From: Psychroflexus planctonicus
Lineage (GTDB): Bacteria; Bacteroidota; Bacteroidia; Flavobacteriales; Flavobacteriaceae
Assembly (NCBI RefSeq): GCF_014640195.1
Contig: NZ_BMGM01000002.1
Location: forward strand, 1-64,000
Reading direction: 5' to 3'
DNA length: 64,000 bases
Shown: one piece after another, positions 17,038 through 25,645 of the stretch
How positions within the stretch are numbered: position 1 is the stretch's first letter
How the letters are laid out: the number at the start of each line of letters is the position of its first letter
Made by a program: the position numbers and the translations under genes
Notes under the pieces: generated by a model
Database searches by the model: none
What the model saw: the letters and a program-made list of their open reading frames with translations, nothing else
Told to the model about the DNA's origin: nothing

Positions 17038-18477
17038 TTAGCAGTCGCTCATCATCACTTGTACCGCTAAACCGCCTTCCGAAGTTTCTTTGTAGCGCGA
17101 ACTCATGTCTTTTGCCGTTTCCCACATGGTATTAATTACTTTGTCAAGTGGTATCTTGGCTTTTGTCGCATCGCTTTCAATAGCAATTTCAGCAGCATTG
17201 ATGGCTTTAATTGCACCCATGGCATTGCGTTCTATACAAGGAATTTGCACCAAACCCGCAATCGGGTCGCAGGTTAATCCCAAGTGATGTTCCATGGCGA
17301 TTTCGCTTGCCATTAAAACTTGAGCGGTGTTTCCACCCATCAAATCGCAAAGCGCACCGGCAGCCATCGCAGAAGAAACACCAATTTCAGCTTGGCAGCC
17401 GCCCATAGCAGCAGAGATGGTAGCTCCTTTTTTAAACAAAGAGCCAATTTCTCCAGCCACCAACATAAAACGTTTGATTTCTTCAAAACTTGCTTGGTGA
17501 TTTTCGATACACAAATAATACATCAACACGGCAGGCATGGTTCCTGAGCTTCCGTTGGTGGGAGAAGTTACCACACGACCTAAAGATGCATTTACTTCAT
17601 TCACCGAAATAGCAAAACAGCTTACCCATTGTAAAATTTGCCTAAACCGAACTTCTTTCTTTCTGATGGTTTCTAACCATTCTTCTTTGGTTTCATAGTC
17701 TTCAAATTTTTCTGCTAATAATTTTTTATTGGTGCTTGTTGCTCTTCGGGTCACATTCAATCCACCTGGCAAGTTGCCTTCGGTGTGGCAACCCAAATAC
17801 ATAGACTCTAACATCACATCCCAAATGGCTTTGAGACCAGCATCAATTTCTGCATCAGTTCGTAAGGAACGTTCGTTTTCTAATACAATTTCAGCTATGC
17901 TTTTTTGCTCTTGTTCGCAATAGGTTTGTAGTTGTGCGGCACTTTCAACAGGAAATGGAAACTGCTTAAAATCGGCTATATTTTGAGCTGCATTTTCACG
18001 TTCTTCTTTCACCACAAATCCACCACCGATGGAATAAAAATAAGATTCGTATTCCTTTCCATCTTTGGTAATGGCTTTATACATCATTCCATTGGGATGA
18101 AAATCTAAAAAATGTTTATGAAAGACGATATCGTTTTCGAAATCAAATTCAACAAAAATAGCTTTGTCCAAATGCAATTCAGATTTGGCTTTGATGAAAT
18201 CGATTTCATCGCCAATGGTCAAGGTATCCATAGTTACAGGATCATGACCACATAAACCTAACACCGAAGCAATGTCTGTGGCATGGCCAATTCCGGTTAA
18301 CGAAAGTGAGCCATACAAATGAATTTCGATTCGTTTTATTTTTTCGAGCAGCCCTTCATCTTTCAACTCTTCAATCCATCGTTGTGAAGCTCGCCAAGGA
18401 CCTAAGGTATGAGAACTCGAAGGACCAACACCAATTTTAAGCATATCGAATACGCTTATGCATTCCACTTTTTTCAT
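17038..18477 (-). CDS. sdaA: L-serine ammonia-lyase (iron-sulfur L-serine dehydratase)
   Basis: Converts L-serine to pyruvate and ammonia with a [4Fe-4S] cluster. The 479-residue single-chain form has an N-terminal beta domain ([23 protein letters not shown]) and a C-terminal alpha domain. Cluster-region cysteines are likely in [30 protein letters not shown] and the C-terminal MSDC. Normal length, no internal break. It stands alone between the ankyrin gene and an outer-membrane protein gene, so its role is probably amino-acid catabolism or serine detoxification. Confidence 0.93.
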   Translation of the reverse strand: MKKVECISVFDMLKIGVGPSSSHTLGPWRASQRWIEELKDEGLLEKIKRIEIHLYGSLSLTGIGHATDIASVLGLCGHDPVTMDTLTIGDEIDFIKAKSELHLDKAIFVEFDFENDIVFHKHFLDFHPNGMMYKAITKDGKEYESYFYSIGGGFVVKEERENAAQNIADFKQFPFPVESAAQLQTYCEQEQKSIAEIVLENERSLRTDAEIDAGLKAIWDVMLESMYLGCHTEGNLPGGLNVTRRATSTNKKLLAEKFEDYETKEEWLETIRKKEVRFRQILQWVSCFAISVNEVNASLGRVVTSPTNGSSGTMPAVLMYYLCIENHQASFEEIKRFMLVAGEIGSLFKKGATISAAMGGCQAEIGVSSAMAAGALCDLMGGNTAQVLMASEIAMEHHLGLTCDPIAGLVQIPCIERNAMGAIKAINAAEIAIESDATKAKIPLDKVINTMWETAKDMSSRYKETSEGGLAVQVMMSDC

Positions 18478-18580
18478 TCAAAAAGCCATTTATTGTGAAT
18501 GTGGCAAAGATGAGAGAAATTTCTGAAAGTGAATTAGACAATTCTTAATTTATGCTTTCTTTTTTGAAATATTTTTAGTT

Positions 18581-19330
18581 TTAAGGTTGTCTGTAAAAAA
18601 GCTTCTTGTTTGCTTTATTTTTCTTTCTAAAATCGAAATTATGACTAACCCATAACACCAAATTATGACTTCTTACAAAGCGTTGGTCTTGTGGTAATTG
18701 TATAAATCGATGCATGTAACCCGCTTGAATGCTAAAATTATCTAAACGTGTTCCAAATGTTAACCAAGTTCTATTTTGATCGAAATAATTATTTTCAACA
18801 TGCTCACCAAAATTCACCAAAATTTCGTTAGTGATATTTATAAAAGGAGTTCCGCCAATTATTTCCTTTCCTACTAATGGAAAACGCATGCTAATCAGCA
18901 TCCGTAATCGATGGTTAAAGGTGAAGCTGTTCAACAATTCGCCATTGGCAAAATCCTGCCGAAACCGCATGTCGTAGCGTATTCGATTGATCATTTTCAA
19001 CCTGTCACTAATTTTATGACTGGCAACCATTTGCATCCAGGGGCGGTGCTCTTTTCTTTTGAGTTTAACTCCTTCACTTAAAGTATGAATATTCAAATAG
19101 GCATATCCAGCCGTGAGATTCAAATTTTTATGAAAATAGCGCGTTAAGCCCGTTCTTGCCACAAAAAAACTATTGGGTACATAATGAAAGTCATTCCAAA
19201 GTGAATATTTTTCAGATAGTTTACCACTGGTTAAATAACCCATCCAAAACTGTTCGTTGCTAGTGATTTCTTTTTCCTGCGCAAAAGTTGTAAGACAGAT
19301 AAGAAGTAATAAGGGTAGTAGAAGTTTCAA
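18581..19330 (-). CDS. DUF2490-type outer membrane beta-barrel protein
   Basis: About 249 residues. The sequence after the signal peptide (SNEQFWMGYLTSGKLSEKYSLWNDFHY…) has the alternating aromatic pattern of a small beta barrel and fits DUF2490. The open frame reaches back to ATG 19423, but a consensus promoter (19357-19388) lies inside that extension, and TTG 19330 gives a proper signal peptide directly (MKLLLPLLLLICLTTFAQ). I therefore choose TTG 19330; the longer form would put 31 odd residues before the signal peptide. Function unknown; outer-membrane location is inferred. Confidence 0.72.
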   Translation of the reverse strand: MKLLLPLLLLICLTTFAQEKEITSNEQFWMGYLTSGKLSEKYSLWNDFHYVPNSFFVARTGLTRYFHKNLNLTAGYAYLNIHTLSEGVKLKRKEHRPWMQMVASHKISDRLKMINRIRYDMRFRQDFANGELLNSFTFNHRLRMLISMRFPLVGKEIIGGTPFINITNEILVNFGEHVENNYFDQNRTWLTFGTRLDNFSIQAGYMHRFIQLPQDQRFVRSHNLVLWVSHNFDFRKKNKANKKLFYRQP

Positions 19331-19356
19331 AAAAAATTGCTTGTTTAAGTTTGATG

Positions 19357-19388
19357 CAAATTTATTATTTTTCCCTAGTTGAAGGCAA
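19357..19388 (-). promoter_or_regulatory. Promoter of the DUF2490 gene
   Basis: On the minus strand: TTG, 21 bases, TAAATTTG. Its position decides the start of the gene, because the first ATG of the open frame (19423) lies upstream of it. Confidence 0.68.
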
Positions 19389-19503
19389 GGTATATTCAAT
19401 ATCATCTCACAAAATTGCAGCATTTTATCGAATGTTTAAATTCATCTTCCTAAATAGAGATAATTTGAAAATTAATTAGTTATTTAGTCGAAAATATTTC
19501 AAA

Positions 19504-20499
19504 ATGACAAGCATGAATATTGAAACATTAGCTTCAAAACTAAAAGGGGAAGTAATAGGCAACCAAAGCATCGAAATTCACTCTTTAGCTCAATTAGGTG
19601 AAGCAAAAGAAGGACAACTTACGTTTATAGGACACAAAAAATACGAAAAAGACTGGGCAAATTCATCAGCAAGTGCAGCTATTATCAATGCAGATAGTTC
19701 ACTTCAACCTGGTGAAGGAAAAGCATTCATTAAAGTTGAAAATGCAAACTTTGGCATGATTGAAGCCTTGCATGCTTTTGCTCCACCGCTTCCTCAATTC
19801 GATTCAGATATTCATCCCACGGCAATAATAGACGAATCGGCTAGTATTGGGAATTCCGTAAAAATAGGAGCAGGAGTTTATATTGGTCCAGAAGTGAAAT
19901 TAGACGATGGCGTAATTATTTACCCAAATGTGACCATTTTAGATCATTCAACTATTGGAAAAGCCACCCAAATTTGGTCTGGAGCTGTTATAAGAGAACG
20001 CACCCAAATTGGAGCGCATTGTATTATTCATCCAAACGCTAGCATCGGTGCAGACGGATTTGGTTTTGAACCGCATCCACAAAAAGGCTTGGTAAAAGTC
20101 CCACAAATAGGAAATGTAGTCATCGGCAACTACGTTGAAATTGGAGCAAATTCTTGTGTAGACCGCGCCAAATTTGCCTCTACTATTTTAGGTGATGGTT
20201 GTAAAATTGACAATCTAGTACAGATAGGTCACAACAGCAAATTGGGCATGTTTTGCATCATGGCAGGCAATAGTGGTTTAGCCGGTTCGGTTACTTTAGG
20301 AAATGGAGTGGTCATTGGCGGAAGCGCATCTATTAAAGACCATACTACTATTGGTGACGGAGCAACCGTTGGAGCAGGCTCAGGTGTTACGGGCGATGTG
20401 GAAGCTGGAAAAACCGTTTTGGGCTATCCAGCAGTTGAAGGAAGAACCGCACTCAAACAATGGGCAATTCTAAAACGCTTAGCTACCAAAGGAAGTTAA
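19504..20499 (+). CDS. lpxD: UDP-3-O-acylglucosamine N-acyltransferase
   Basis: Third step of lipid A synthesis: adds a 3-hydroxyacyl chain from acyl-ACP to the amino group of UDP-3-O-acyl-glucosamine. 331 residues: an N-terminal uridine-binding domain (about 1-100), then a left-handed beta helix of hexapeptide repeats (IGNSVKIGAGVYIGPEVKL…), with the catalytic His in VQIGHNSKLG. The C-terminal helix follows YPAVEGR. ATG 19504 or 19513 could be the start. LpxD presence agrees with lptD at 43.5 kb. Cytoplasmic trimer. Confidence 0.94.
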   Translation: MTSMNIETLASKLKGEVIGNQSIEIHSLAQLGEAKEGQLTFIGHKKYEKDWANSSASAAIINADSSLQPGEGKAFIKVENANFGMIEALHAFAPPLPQFDSDIHPTAIIDESASIGNSVKIGAGVYIGPEVKLDDGVIIYPNVTILDHSTIGKATQIWSGAVIRERTQIGAHCIIHPNASIGADGFGFEPHPQKGLVKVPQIGNVVIGNYVEIGANSCVDRAKFASTILGDGCKIDNLVQIGHNSKLGMFCIMAGNSGLAGSVTLGNGVVIGGSASIKDHTTIGDGATVGAGSGVTGDVEAGKTVLGYPAVEGRTALKQWAILKRLATKGS

Positions 20500-20577
20500 G
20501 ACTTTTCTGCTTCATTATTTTTAATAAATATTGGATTATAATGTAATTCTTTCAAGTTCGATTAGAATTTGTTTTAA

Positions 20578-20597
20578 GTTCGAGCGGAGTCGAGAAC
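20578..20597. repeat. Dispersed palindrome GTTCGAGCGGAGTCGAGAAC
   Basis: A 20-base near-perfect palindrome (GTTC-GA…GAGAAC; CGA-GCGGAG-TCG core), GC-rich against its surroundings, in the gap between lpxD and dnaK. Palindromes with a CTCGACTCCGCTCGA-like core are widespread in Bacteroidota intergenic DNA as I recall. No T-run follows, so it is not a terminator. Confidence 0.55.
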
Positions 20598-20669
20598 TAG
20601 CCATATCTATTTACATTGAAGTGTAAAAATATCACTTCACATTAAATTCAGCATTTATTAACGCTCATT

Positions 20670-20722
20670 TTGACAGAATATATGTCATGCTGTCATATAC
20701 AAACGCTTGGCATAATGATTGA
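20670..20722 (+). promoter_or_regulatory. Possible sigma-54-like promoter and TGACA/TGTCA sites before dnaK
   Basis: TTGGCAT at 20707-20713 and TTGA at 20719-20722 place GG and GA exactly ten bases apart, the spacing of a -24/-12 (sigma-54) promoter, with GA in place of the usual GC. Just upstream lie TGACAGAATATATGTCA (an inverted repeat) and a further TGTCA (20671-20695). No TAnnTTTG box stands nearby. Regulation by heat shock through these sites is inference. Confidence 0.45.
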
Positions 20723-20769
20723 CTTTTTGTTATCGAAATTGAAATTAAAACAAACGAAAATAAATCATT

Positions 20770-22680
20770 ATGAGTAAGATTATAGGAATTGATTTAGGTA
20801 CTACCAACTCTTGTGTTTCCGTAATGGAAGGTAACGAGCCAGTGGTAATACCTAATTCTGAAGGAAAAAGAACAACACCATCTGTAATTGCATTTGTTGA
20901 AGGTGGAGAAATTAAAGTTGGAGATCCAGCAAAAAGACAAGCCGTAACTAATCCCGAAAAAACCATCGCTTCTATCAAGCGTTTTATGGGGAATAAGTTT
21001 TCAGAATCTTCAAAAGAAATTGAACGTTCTGCATATAAAATTGAAAAAGGAGAAAACGATACTCCTAGAGTAAAAATTGATGACAGATTATATTCTCCAC
21101 AAGAATTATCGGCAATGATTCTTCAAAAAATGAAGAAAACAGCAGAAGATTACTTAGGACAAGATGTAACTGAAGCCGTAATTACGGTACCAGCATATTT
21201 TAACGATTCTCAACGTCAAGCTACCAAAGAAGCTGGAGAAATTGCAGGATTAAAAGTAAGACGAATTATCAACGAACCTACAGCTGCATCATTGGCTTAC
21301 GGTTTAGACAAAAAAGATACCGACCAAAAAATTGTAGTATTTGATTTTGGTGGTGGTACGCATGACGTTTCTATCCTAGAATTAGGAGATGGCGTTTTTG
21401 AAGTACTTTCTACCGATGGAGATACACATTTAGGTGGTGACGATGTAGATGAAACCATCATTGATTGGTTGGCTGAAGAATTCATTAAAGATGAAGATAT
21501 CGATTTACGTAAAGATGCTATGGCATTACAACGTTTAAAAGAAGCAGCTGAAAAAGCAAAAATTGAATTGTCTTCGTCATCAAGCACAGAAATCAATTTG
21601 CCTTATGTAACGGCAACTTCTTCTGGACCAAAACACTTGGTAAGAACTTTGTCGCGTTCAAAGTTTGAGCAATTAATTGCTACTATTGTAAAACGTACCA
21701 TTACACCTTGTGAAAAAGCATTGAAAGCTGCGGGATTATCCAAGAGTGATATCGACCAAGTAATTTTAGTAGGTGGTTCAACACGTATTCCTTCTGTACA
21801 AAAAGCAGTAGAAGATTTCTTTGGAAAAGCACCTAGTAAAGGAGTAAATCCAGACGAAGTAGTGGCTATTGGAGCAGGAATTCAAGGTGGTGTATTAACT
21901 GGAGATGTAAAAGATGTATTGTTGTTAGATGTTACTCCACTATCCTTAGGAATTGAAACCATGGGTGGTGTAATGACCAAACTAATTGAAGCCAATACTA
22001 CGATTCCAACTAAAAAATCGCAAGTATTTTCAACAGCGCAAGACAATCAACCTAGTGTAGAAATTCACGTTTTACAAGGTGAACGTTCCATGGCAGCGGA
22101 TAACAAAACCATTGGTCGTTTTCACTTAGATGGAATTCCACCAGCAAAACGAGGAACTCCACAAATTGAAGTAACTTTTGACATTGACGCGAACGGAATT
22201 ATTAAAGTGAGTGCAACTGATAAAGCAACTAATAAAACGCAGGATATTCGTATTGAAGCTTCTTCAGGTTTAACCGAAGAAGAAATCGAAAAGATGAAAA
22301 AAGAAGCTGAAGCCAATGCTGATGCCGATAAGAAAGCGAAAGAAAAAGTAGATAAGCTAAATGAAGCTGATGCCATGATTTTCCAAACAGAAAGTCAATT
22401 GAAAGAATTTGGAGATAAATTATCAGACGATAAGAAGAAACCAATTGAAGATGCATTAGCAGAATTGAAATCAGCACATGCAACAGGTGAGCTTGAAAAA
22501 ATTACTCCAGCTTTAGATAAGCTAAATGAAGAGTGGAAAAAAGTTTCTGAAGAAATGTACAAAGCGCAAGCTGAAGCTCAACAAGGTGGCGCACAGGGTG
22601 AAGCTGGTGCAGACCAAAATGCTGGCGATGACGCTGGAAAAGACGACGTAGAAGACGTAGACTTCGAAGAAGTCAAGTAG
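20770..22680 (+). CDS. dnaK: Molecular chaperone DnaK (Hsp70)
   Basis: 636 residues, normal length. ATPase domain (about 1-380) with [52 protein letters not shown] and [11 protein letters not shown]; linker [16 protein letters not shown]; substrate-binding domain; helical lid; acidic tail ending DVDFEEVK. Folds new and damaged proteins with DnaJ and GrpE, which are not in this window. The last codon and stop come from a short inserted repeat: without it the gene would have ended …DFEEVN a few dozen bases later (see 22657-22719). Confidence 0.97.
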   Translation: MSKIIGIDLGTTNSCVSVMEGNEPVVIPNSEGKRTTPSVIAFVEGGEIKVGDPAKRQAVTNPEKTIASIKRFMGNKFSESSKEIERSAYKIEKGENDTPRVKIDDRLYSPQELSAMILQKMKKTAEDYLGQDVTEAVITVPAYFNDSQRQATKEAGEIAGLKVRRIINEPTAASLAYGLDKKDTDQKIVVFDFGGGTHDVSILELGDGVFEVLSTDGDTHLGGDDVDETIIDWLAEEFIKDEDIDLRKDAMALQRLKEAAEKAKIELSSSSSTEINLPYVTATSSGPKHLVRTLSRSKFEQLIATIVKRTITPCEKALKAAGLSKSDIDQVILVGGSTRIPSVQKAVEDFFGKAPSKGVNPDEVVAIGAGIQGGVLTGDVKDVLLLDVTPLSLGIETMGGVMTKLIEANTTIPTKKSQVFSTAQDNQPSVEIHVLQGERSMAADNKTIGRFHLDGIPPAKRGTPQIEVTFDIDANGIIKVSATDKATNKTQDIRIEASSGLTEEEIEKMKKEAEANADADKKAKEKVDKLNEADAMIFQTESQLKEFGDKLSDDKKKPIEDALAELKSAHATGELEKITPALDKLNEEWKKVSEEMYKAQAEAQQGGAQGEAGADQNAGDDAGKDDVEDVDFEEVK

Positions 22681-22719
22681 CCTGTCCTGAGCTTGTCGAA
22701 GGGTAGACTTCGAAGAAGT
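22657..22719 (+). repeat. Short repeat inserted at the dnaK stop codon, flanked by a 17-bp duplication
   Basis: GTAGACTTCGAAGAAGT occurs at 22657-22673 and again at 22703-22719. The 29 bases between (22674-22702) carry a new stop (AAGTAG) and then CCTGTCCTGAGCTTGTCG plus AAGG, the core of a dispersed repeat found in many bacteria as I recall. After the second copy comes AAATTAA, which gives the expected stop of an uninterrupted gene. Confidence 0.8.
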
Positions 22720-22755
22720 AAATTAAATAAACTTAACTTCTTTTTAATAATTGAT

Positions 22756-22784
22756 AAACACAGCCTTTCTAGGCTGTGTTTTTT
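22756..22784 (+). terminator. Terminator of dnaK
   Basis: AAACACAGCCT at 22756-22766 pairs with AGGCTGTGTTT at 22771-22781 around TTCT, followed by T. It separates dnaK from the lipoprotein gene. Confidence 0.9.
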
Positions 22785-22817
22785 GTTTTATATTTGAAAC
22801 TTAAAAATAAAAAAACA

Positions 22818-23132
22818 ATGATCATGAAAAAAGTATTTAGTTTGTTAATGTTAGTATTATTAGTAGTTGGAATTTCTAGCTGCGAAGAGAAAAAGCCAAG
22901 CGAAAAAGTTGAAGACGGAATGGAAGAAGCTGCAGATGGTGTTAAAGATGGAGCTGAAGATGCCGCTGAAGAAGTAGAAGAAATGACAGAAGAAAAATCT
23001 GATACTGAAAATGCAGCTGATGAAATTGAAGAAGCCGCTGAAGATGCTTCTGAAGAAATGGAAGAAGTAGTTGAAGATGCTTCTGAAGAAATAGAAGAAG
23101 CAGTTGACGATGCTAAAAAAGAAATAGAATAA
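22818..23132 (+). CDS. Small acidic lipoprotein
   Basis: About 104 residues. A lipoprotein signal (MKKVFSLLMLVLLVVGISSC, lipobox GISSC) is followed by a tail of Glu, Asp and Ala in heptad-like order (EDGMEEAADGVKDGAEDAAEEVEE…, EEIEEAVDDAKKEIE), which should form a long negatively charged amphipathic helix. ATG 22818 or 22824 is the start; the open frame reaches further back but runs into the dnaK terminator. Expressed alone, with its own terminator. Function unknown; such tails often bind membranes or ions. Confidence 0.78.
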   Translation: MIMKKVFSLLMLVLLVVGISSCEEKKPSEKVEDGMEEAADGVKDGAEDAAEEVEEMTEEKSDTENAADEIEEAAEDASEEMEEVVEDASEEIEEAVDDAKKEIE

Positions 23133-23159
23133 CTCAAATTATTACAAATTTCTAATTTT

Positions 23160-23188
23160 AAAAGGCACCTCTATGAGATGCCTTTTTT
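23160..23188 (+). terminator. Terminator of the small lipoprotein gene
   Basis: AAAAGGCACCTC at 23160-23171 pairs with GAGATGCCTTTT at 23175-23186 (one G-U), loop TAT, then T. Confidence 0.88.
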
Positions 23189-23219
23189 AGTTTTATGTTT
23201 AGTTTTATGTTTTCCCAAA

Positions 23220-23645
23220 ATGAAACAAACAATACACATTACAACAGACGCCGTTATTTTTGGCAAAGTCAAAATTGATTTTTATATACTCTTAATACAA
23301 AGAAAGAATGCACCTTTCCAAAATAAATGGGCTTTACCCGGTGGTTTTGTAGAAGAAAATGAAAAATTAATAAAAGCCTGCCAAAGAGAACTTCATGAAG
23401 AAACGGGATTGCAAATTGAAATTCAAGAATTCACTTTTGTAGATGTATTTGATGCTTTACAACGTGATCCTAGAAGCAGAACTATTTCGGTAGCTTATAC
23501 CTGTGTAATAGATAAACTTCCAATTCTAGAAGCAAACGATGATGCAGCAAACGCCCGATGGATTAAGCTCGAAAATGCTAAAGAATTGGCATTTGATCAT
23601 GAACAAATAATAGCTAAAGCAAAATCTGTTTTAGATATACACTAA
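23220..23645 (+). CDS. Nudix hydrolase
   Basis: About 141 residues with a complete Nudix box: GFVEENE, then seven residues, then RELHEETGL, matching G(5x)E(7x)REUxEExGU. These enzymes split nucleoside diphosphates linked to other groups, with magnesium. The substrate is not clear; the N-terminal half (TTDAVIFGKVKIDFYILLIQR) resembles the ADP-ribose pyrophosphatase / NrtR-like branch, but no C-terminal DNA-binding domain is present. The frame opens at 23178 inside the preceding terminator; ATG 23220 (MKQTIHITTDAVIF) is the sensible start. Converges with the next gene and overlaps it by four bases. Confidence 0.88.
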   Translation: MKQTIHITTDAVIFGKVKIDFYILLIQRKNAPFQNKWALPGGFVEENEKLIKACQRELHEETGLQIEIQEFTFVDVFDALQRDPRSRTISVAYTCVIDKLPILEANDDAANARWIKLENAKELAFDHEQIIAKAKSVLDIH

Positions 23646-23878
23646 GATTTCCTTCTGGAAATTATCCGTTCAACAATAGCAATTATCGCACCTAAGGCAA
23701 GTAATAGATATCCAATTTCTGGTTTGCTATTAAAAAATAATCCTAAGAAAATGAGTACAAAAGCCAAAATTAATGCATAATTTATTTTTGTATTCTTTCC
23801 CCATTTTTTTCTAGAAATATAAAGTAGAAGCAGTACAAAAATTACAGCAACACCAGCATAAATCAATTCTATCATCAT
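23642..23878 (-). CDS. Small integral membrane protein
   Basis: 78 residues with about three hydrophobic segments: IELIYAGVAVIFVLLLLYIS, INYALILAFVLIFLGLFF and IGYLLLALGAIIAIVE, with basic residues between them and at the end (RKKWGK, RRKS). No family recognised. It overlaps the Nudix gene tail-to-tail by four bases and may share a transcript with no other gene. Coding is supported by the hydrophobic pattern and typical start MMIELIYAG. Confidence 0.6.
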   Translation of the reverse strand: MMIELIYAGVAVIFVLLLLYISRKKWGKNTKINYALILAFVLIFLGLFFNSKPEIGYLLLALGAIIAIVERIISRRKS

Positions 23879-23945
23879 AATTCTGTTTGTTTCAAATTTC
23901 GAGTTTTATTATTGTTTACTACATTGAACAAAGTAAAATACTATT

Positions 23946-25580
23946 TTAAGGCACGAATGATTCTTTAAAATCAGTATAGTTAATGTTAGCCTTAATTTTT
24001 CTGTCTTTACTTTCAAATTCTTCTGAAAAGATACTTTTTTCAGGTACATATTCTTCAAAATGAATTTTGGATAGGTCTGCTAAAGAATGAATAAAATCAA
24101 TTAACGAATAACTTCTTTCGGTTTCGATTACACCATCAAAATTGTCTTGAAAATTTTGATTCATCCAAATAATAAATGGAACTTCGAACATACTAGGTGT
24201 TGGGTTATCATCATTATGACCGGCAAAGTCCTGATCTAAAAAAACTTCTTCACCATGATCTGAAAAATACATTACATAACTTTCACCTACTTGCTTTTTT
24301 ACTTTTTGAATGACTTGTTCGATCATGTAATCGGTGTATAAAATTGCATTATCATATTCATTTCGCTTTTGAATAGCTTCTTCATGTGAAAATTTTAAAT
24401 TGGGTGGCTTCTCATCAAACAATTCAAAAGCTGCAGGATACCGATCGCTATACTGTAAATGTGTGCCAAGCAGATGCAAAACAATAAATTTATCTTTAGT
24501 GTTTCTATTTAAAGTAGTTTCTAAGTGGGGTAGAAGTACTTCATCTAAAGGTGTTTTTCTTCCTGCAATTTCAGTATTGGTGAAAGTGTAGAAATTTGCA
24601 GCCCGAGACATTTTTGTTACAATACTTTCGTAAGGTCCAATGGGTCGCTGATTTGAAATCCAATGGGTTTCAAAACCAGCTTGATTAAAAAGCTGTACAA
24701 TAGTAGATTCAGATTCAGATTCAAAATTGTTTAAACTCAATGCTGTTTTTAGTGCACCAATGGTAAAGGCGTTGGTGCTAATTACATCATCAAATACATG
24801 AAGTTGTTTTTTGCGCAAACTAAGTCTAGGATTGTTTTTTCGCGGATAGCCATACAGTTCAAAATTATGTTTGGTAGTAGATTCTCCTATTATTAAAACA
24901 AATGTTCGAGCTTGTTCACTTGTAGACTTTACTGCAGTAAATTGTCCAAATTTTTCATCTATGGCTAAACCGGCTAATTTATCTTGTTCATCTTGATATA
25001 CTGCTACGCCTCGTACAACTAAGTAGGGAAAATTCTGATCGATTAATTTTGTAATTCTTAAAAAAACTAAACTAAAGGCTAATAGAGAAATAAGTATTAG
25101 TGGTTTAGTAATGGGTTTCAAACTTAATTTCTGCTTGACTTGAAATACTAAATATATACCGATGTATAAAAAAGTAAGAATGGCATAAATTATACTAAAC
25201 GGATTGATATAAAAGCTAATGAATTCGCTTGCTTCAGCAACATTTGTTTCAAATAAAACAAAGATAGATGAAGCTGAAAAATTGCTTCCAAACCAAGTAG
25301 AATATAATGTTTCAGCAAAAATAAAGAATACAAATACGCCAAAAAGTAAATTTGTAAAAATACGTTTAAGTCTTTTGGGTTTTATTAAAACGGCTGAGCC
25401 AATGCACAATAAAGCAAAGAAATGGTTTTCAATTAAATTTAAAAATCGATAATTTTCAAATTTACCTGAAGCTAATTCAATTAAAAAACCAACAATAATC
25501 GGAAACCACCACCAAAGTAAATGCTTCCAATTTATGGAGTTAAATGTTAGATTTTGCGAGGACACAGAAAGCTTATTCAA
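23946..25580 (-). CDS. Phosphoethanolamine transferase-like membrane sulfatase-fold enzyme
   Basis: 544 residues: four or five N-terminal membrane segments (about 15-185), then a periplasmic alkaline-phosphatase/sulfatase-fold domain. The nucleophile Thr lies in IIGESTTKHNFELYGYPR, close to the GESxTRxNxxLYGY signature of EptA/Mcr-type phosphoethanolamine transferases; metal ligands are likely in YFSDHGEEVF and the later GHNDD. The family moves phosphoethanolamine from phosphatidylethanolamine to lipid A or other glycans, which would raise tolerance to cationic peptides. The acceptor here is not known. Divergent from the glycosyltransferase at 25646. Confidence 0.85.
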   Translation of the reverse strand: MNKLSVSSQNLTFNSINWKHLLWWWFPIIVGFLIELASGKFENYRFLNLIENHFFALLCIGSAVLIKPKRLKRIFTNLLFGVFVFFIFAETLYSTWFGSNFSASSIFVLFETNVAEASEFISFYINPFSIIYAILTFLYIGIYLVFQVKQKLSLKPITKPLILISLLAFSLVFLRITKLIDQNFPYLVVRGVAVYQDEQDKLAGLAIDEKFGQFTAVKSTSEQARTFVLIIGESTTKHNFELYGYPRKNNPRLSLRKKQLHVFDDVISTNAFTIGALKTALSLNNFESESESTIVQLFNQAGFETHWISNQRPIGPYESIVTKMSRAANFYTFTNTEIAGRKTPLDEVLLPHLETTLNRNTKDKFIVLHLLGTHLQYSDRYPAAFELFDEKPPNLKFSHEEAIQKRNEYDNAILYTDYMIEQVIQKVKKQVGESYVMYFSDHGEEVFLDQDFAGHNDDNPTPSMFEVPFIIWMNQNFQDNFDGVIETERSYSLIDFIHSLADLSKIHFEEYVPEKSIFSEEFESKDRKIKANINYTDFKESFVP

Positions 25581-25645
25581 AATTTAAAATAGATTTTCAA
25601 TATTTACATTTACCTTTACCCAAAAGCCAAAAATAAACTAAATAA

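Noticed and set aside
22769-23137. Ser-rich 122-codon frame on the minus strand
   Set aside because: It is the antisense of the Glu/Ala-rich lipoprotein gene (GAA gives TTC/TCT in other frames) and covers both terminators.
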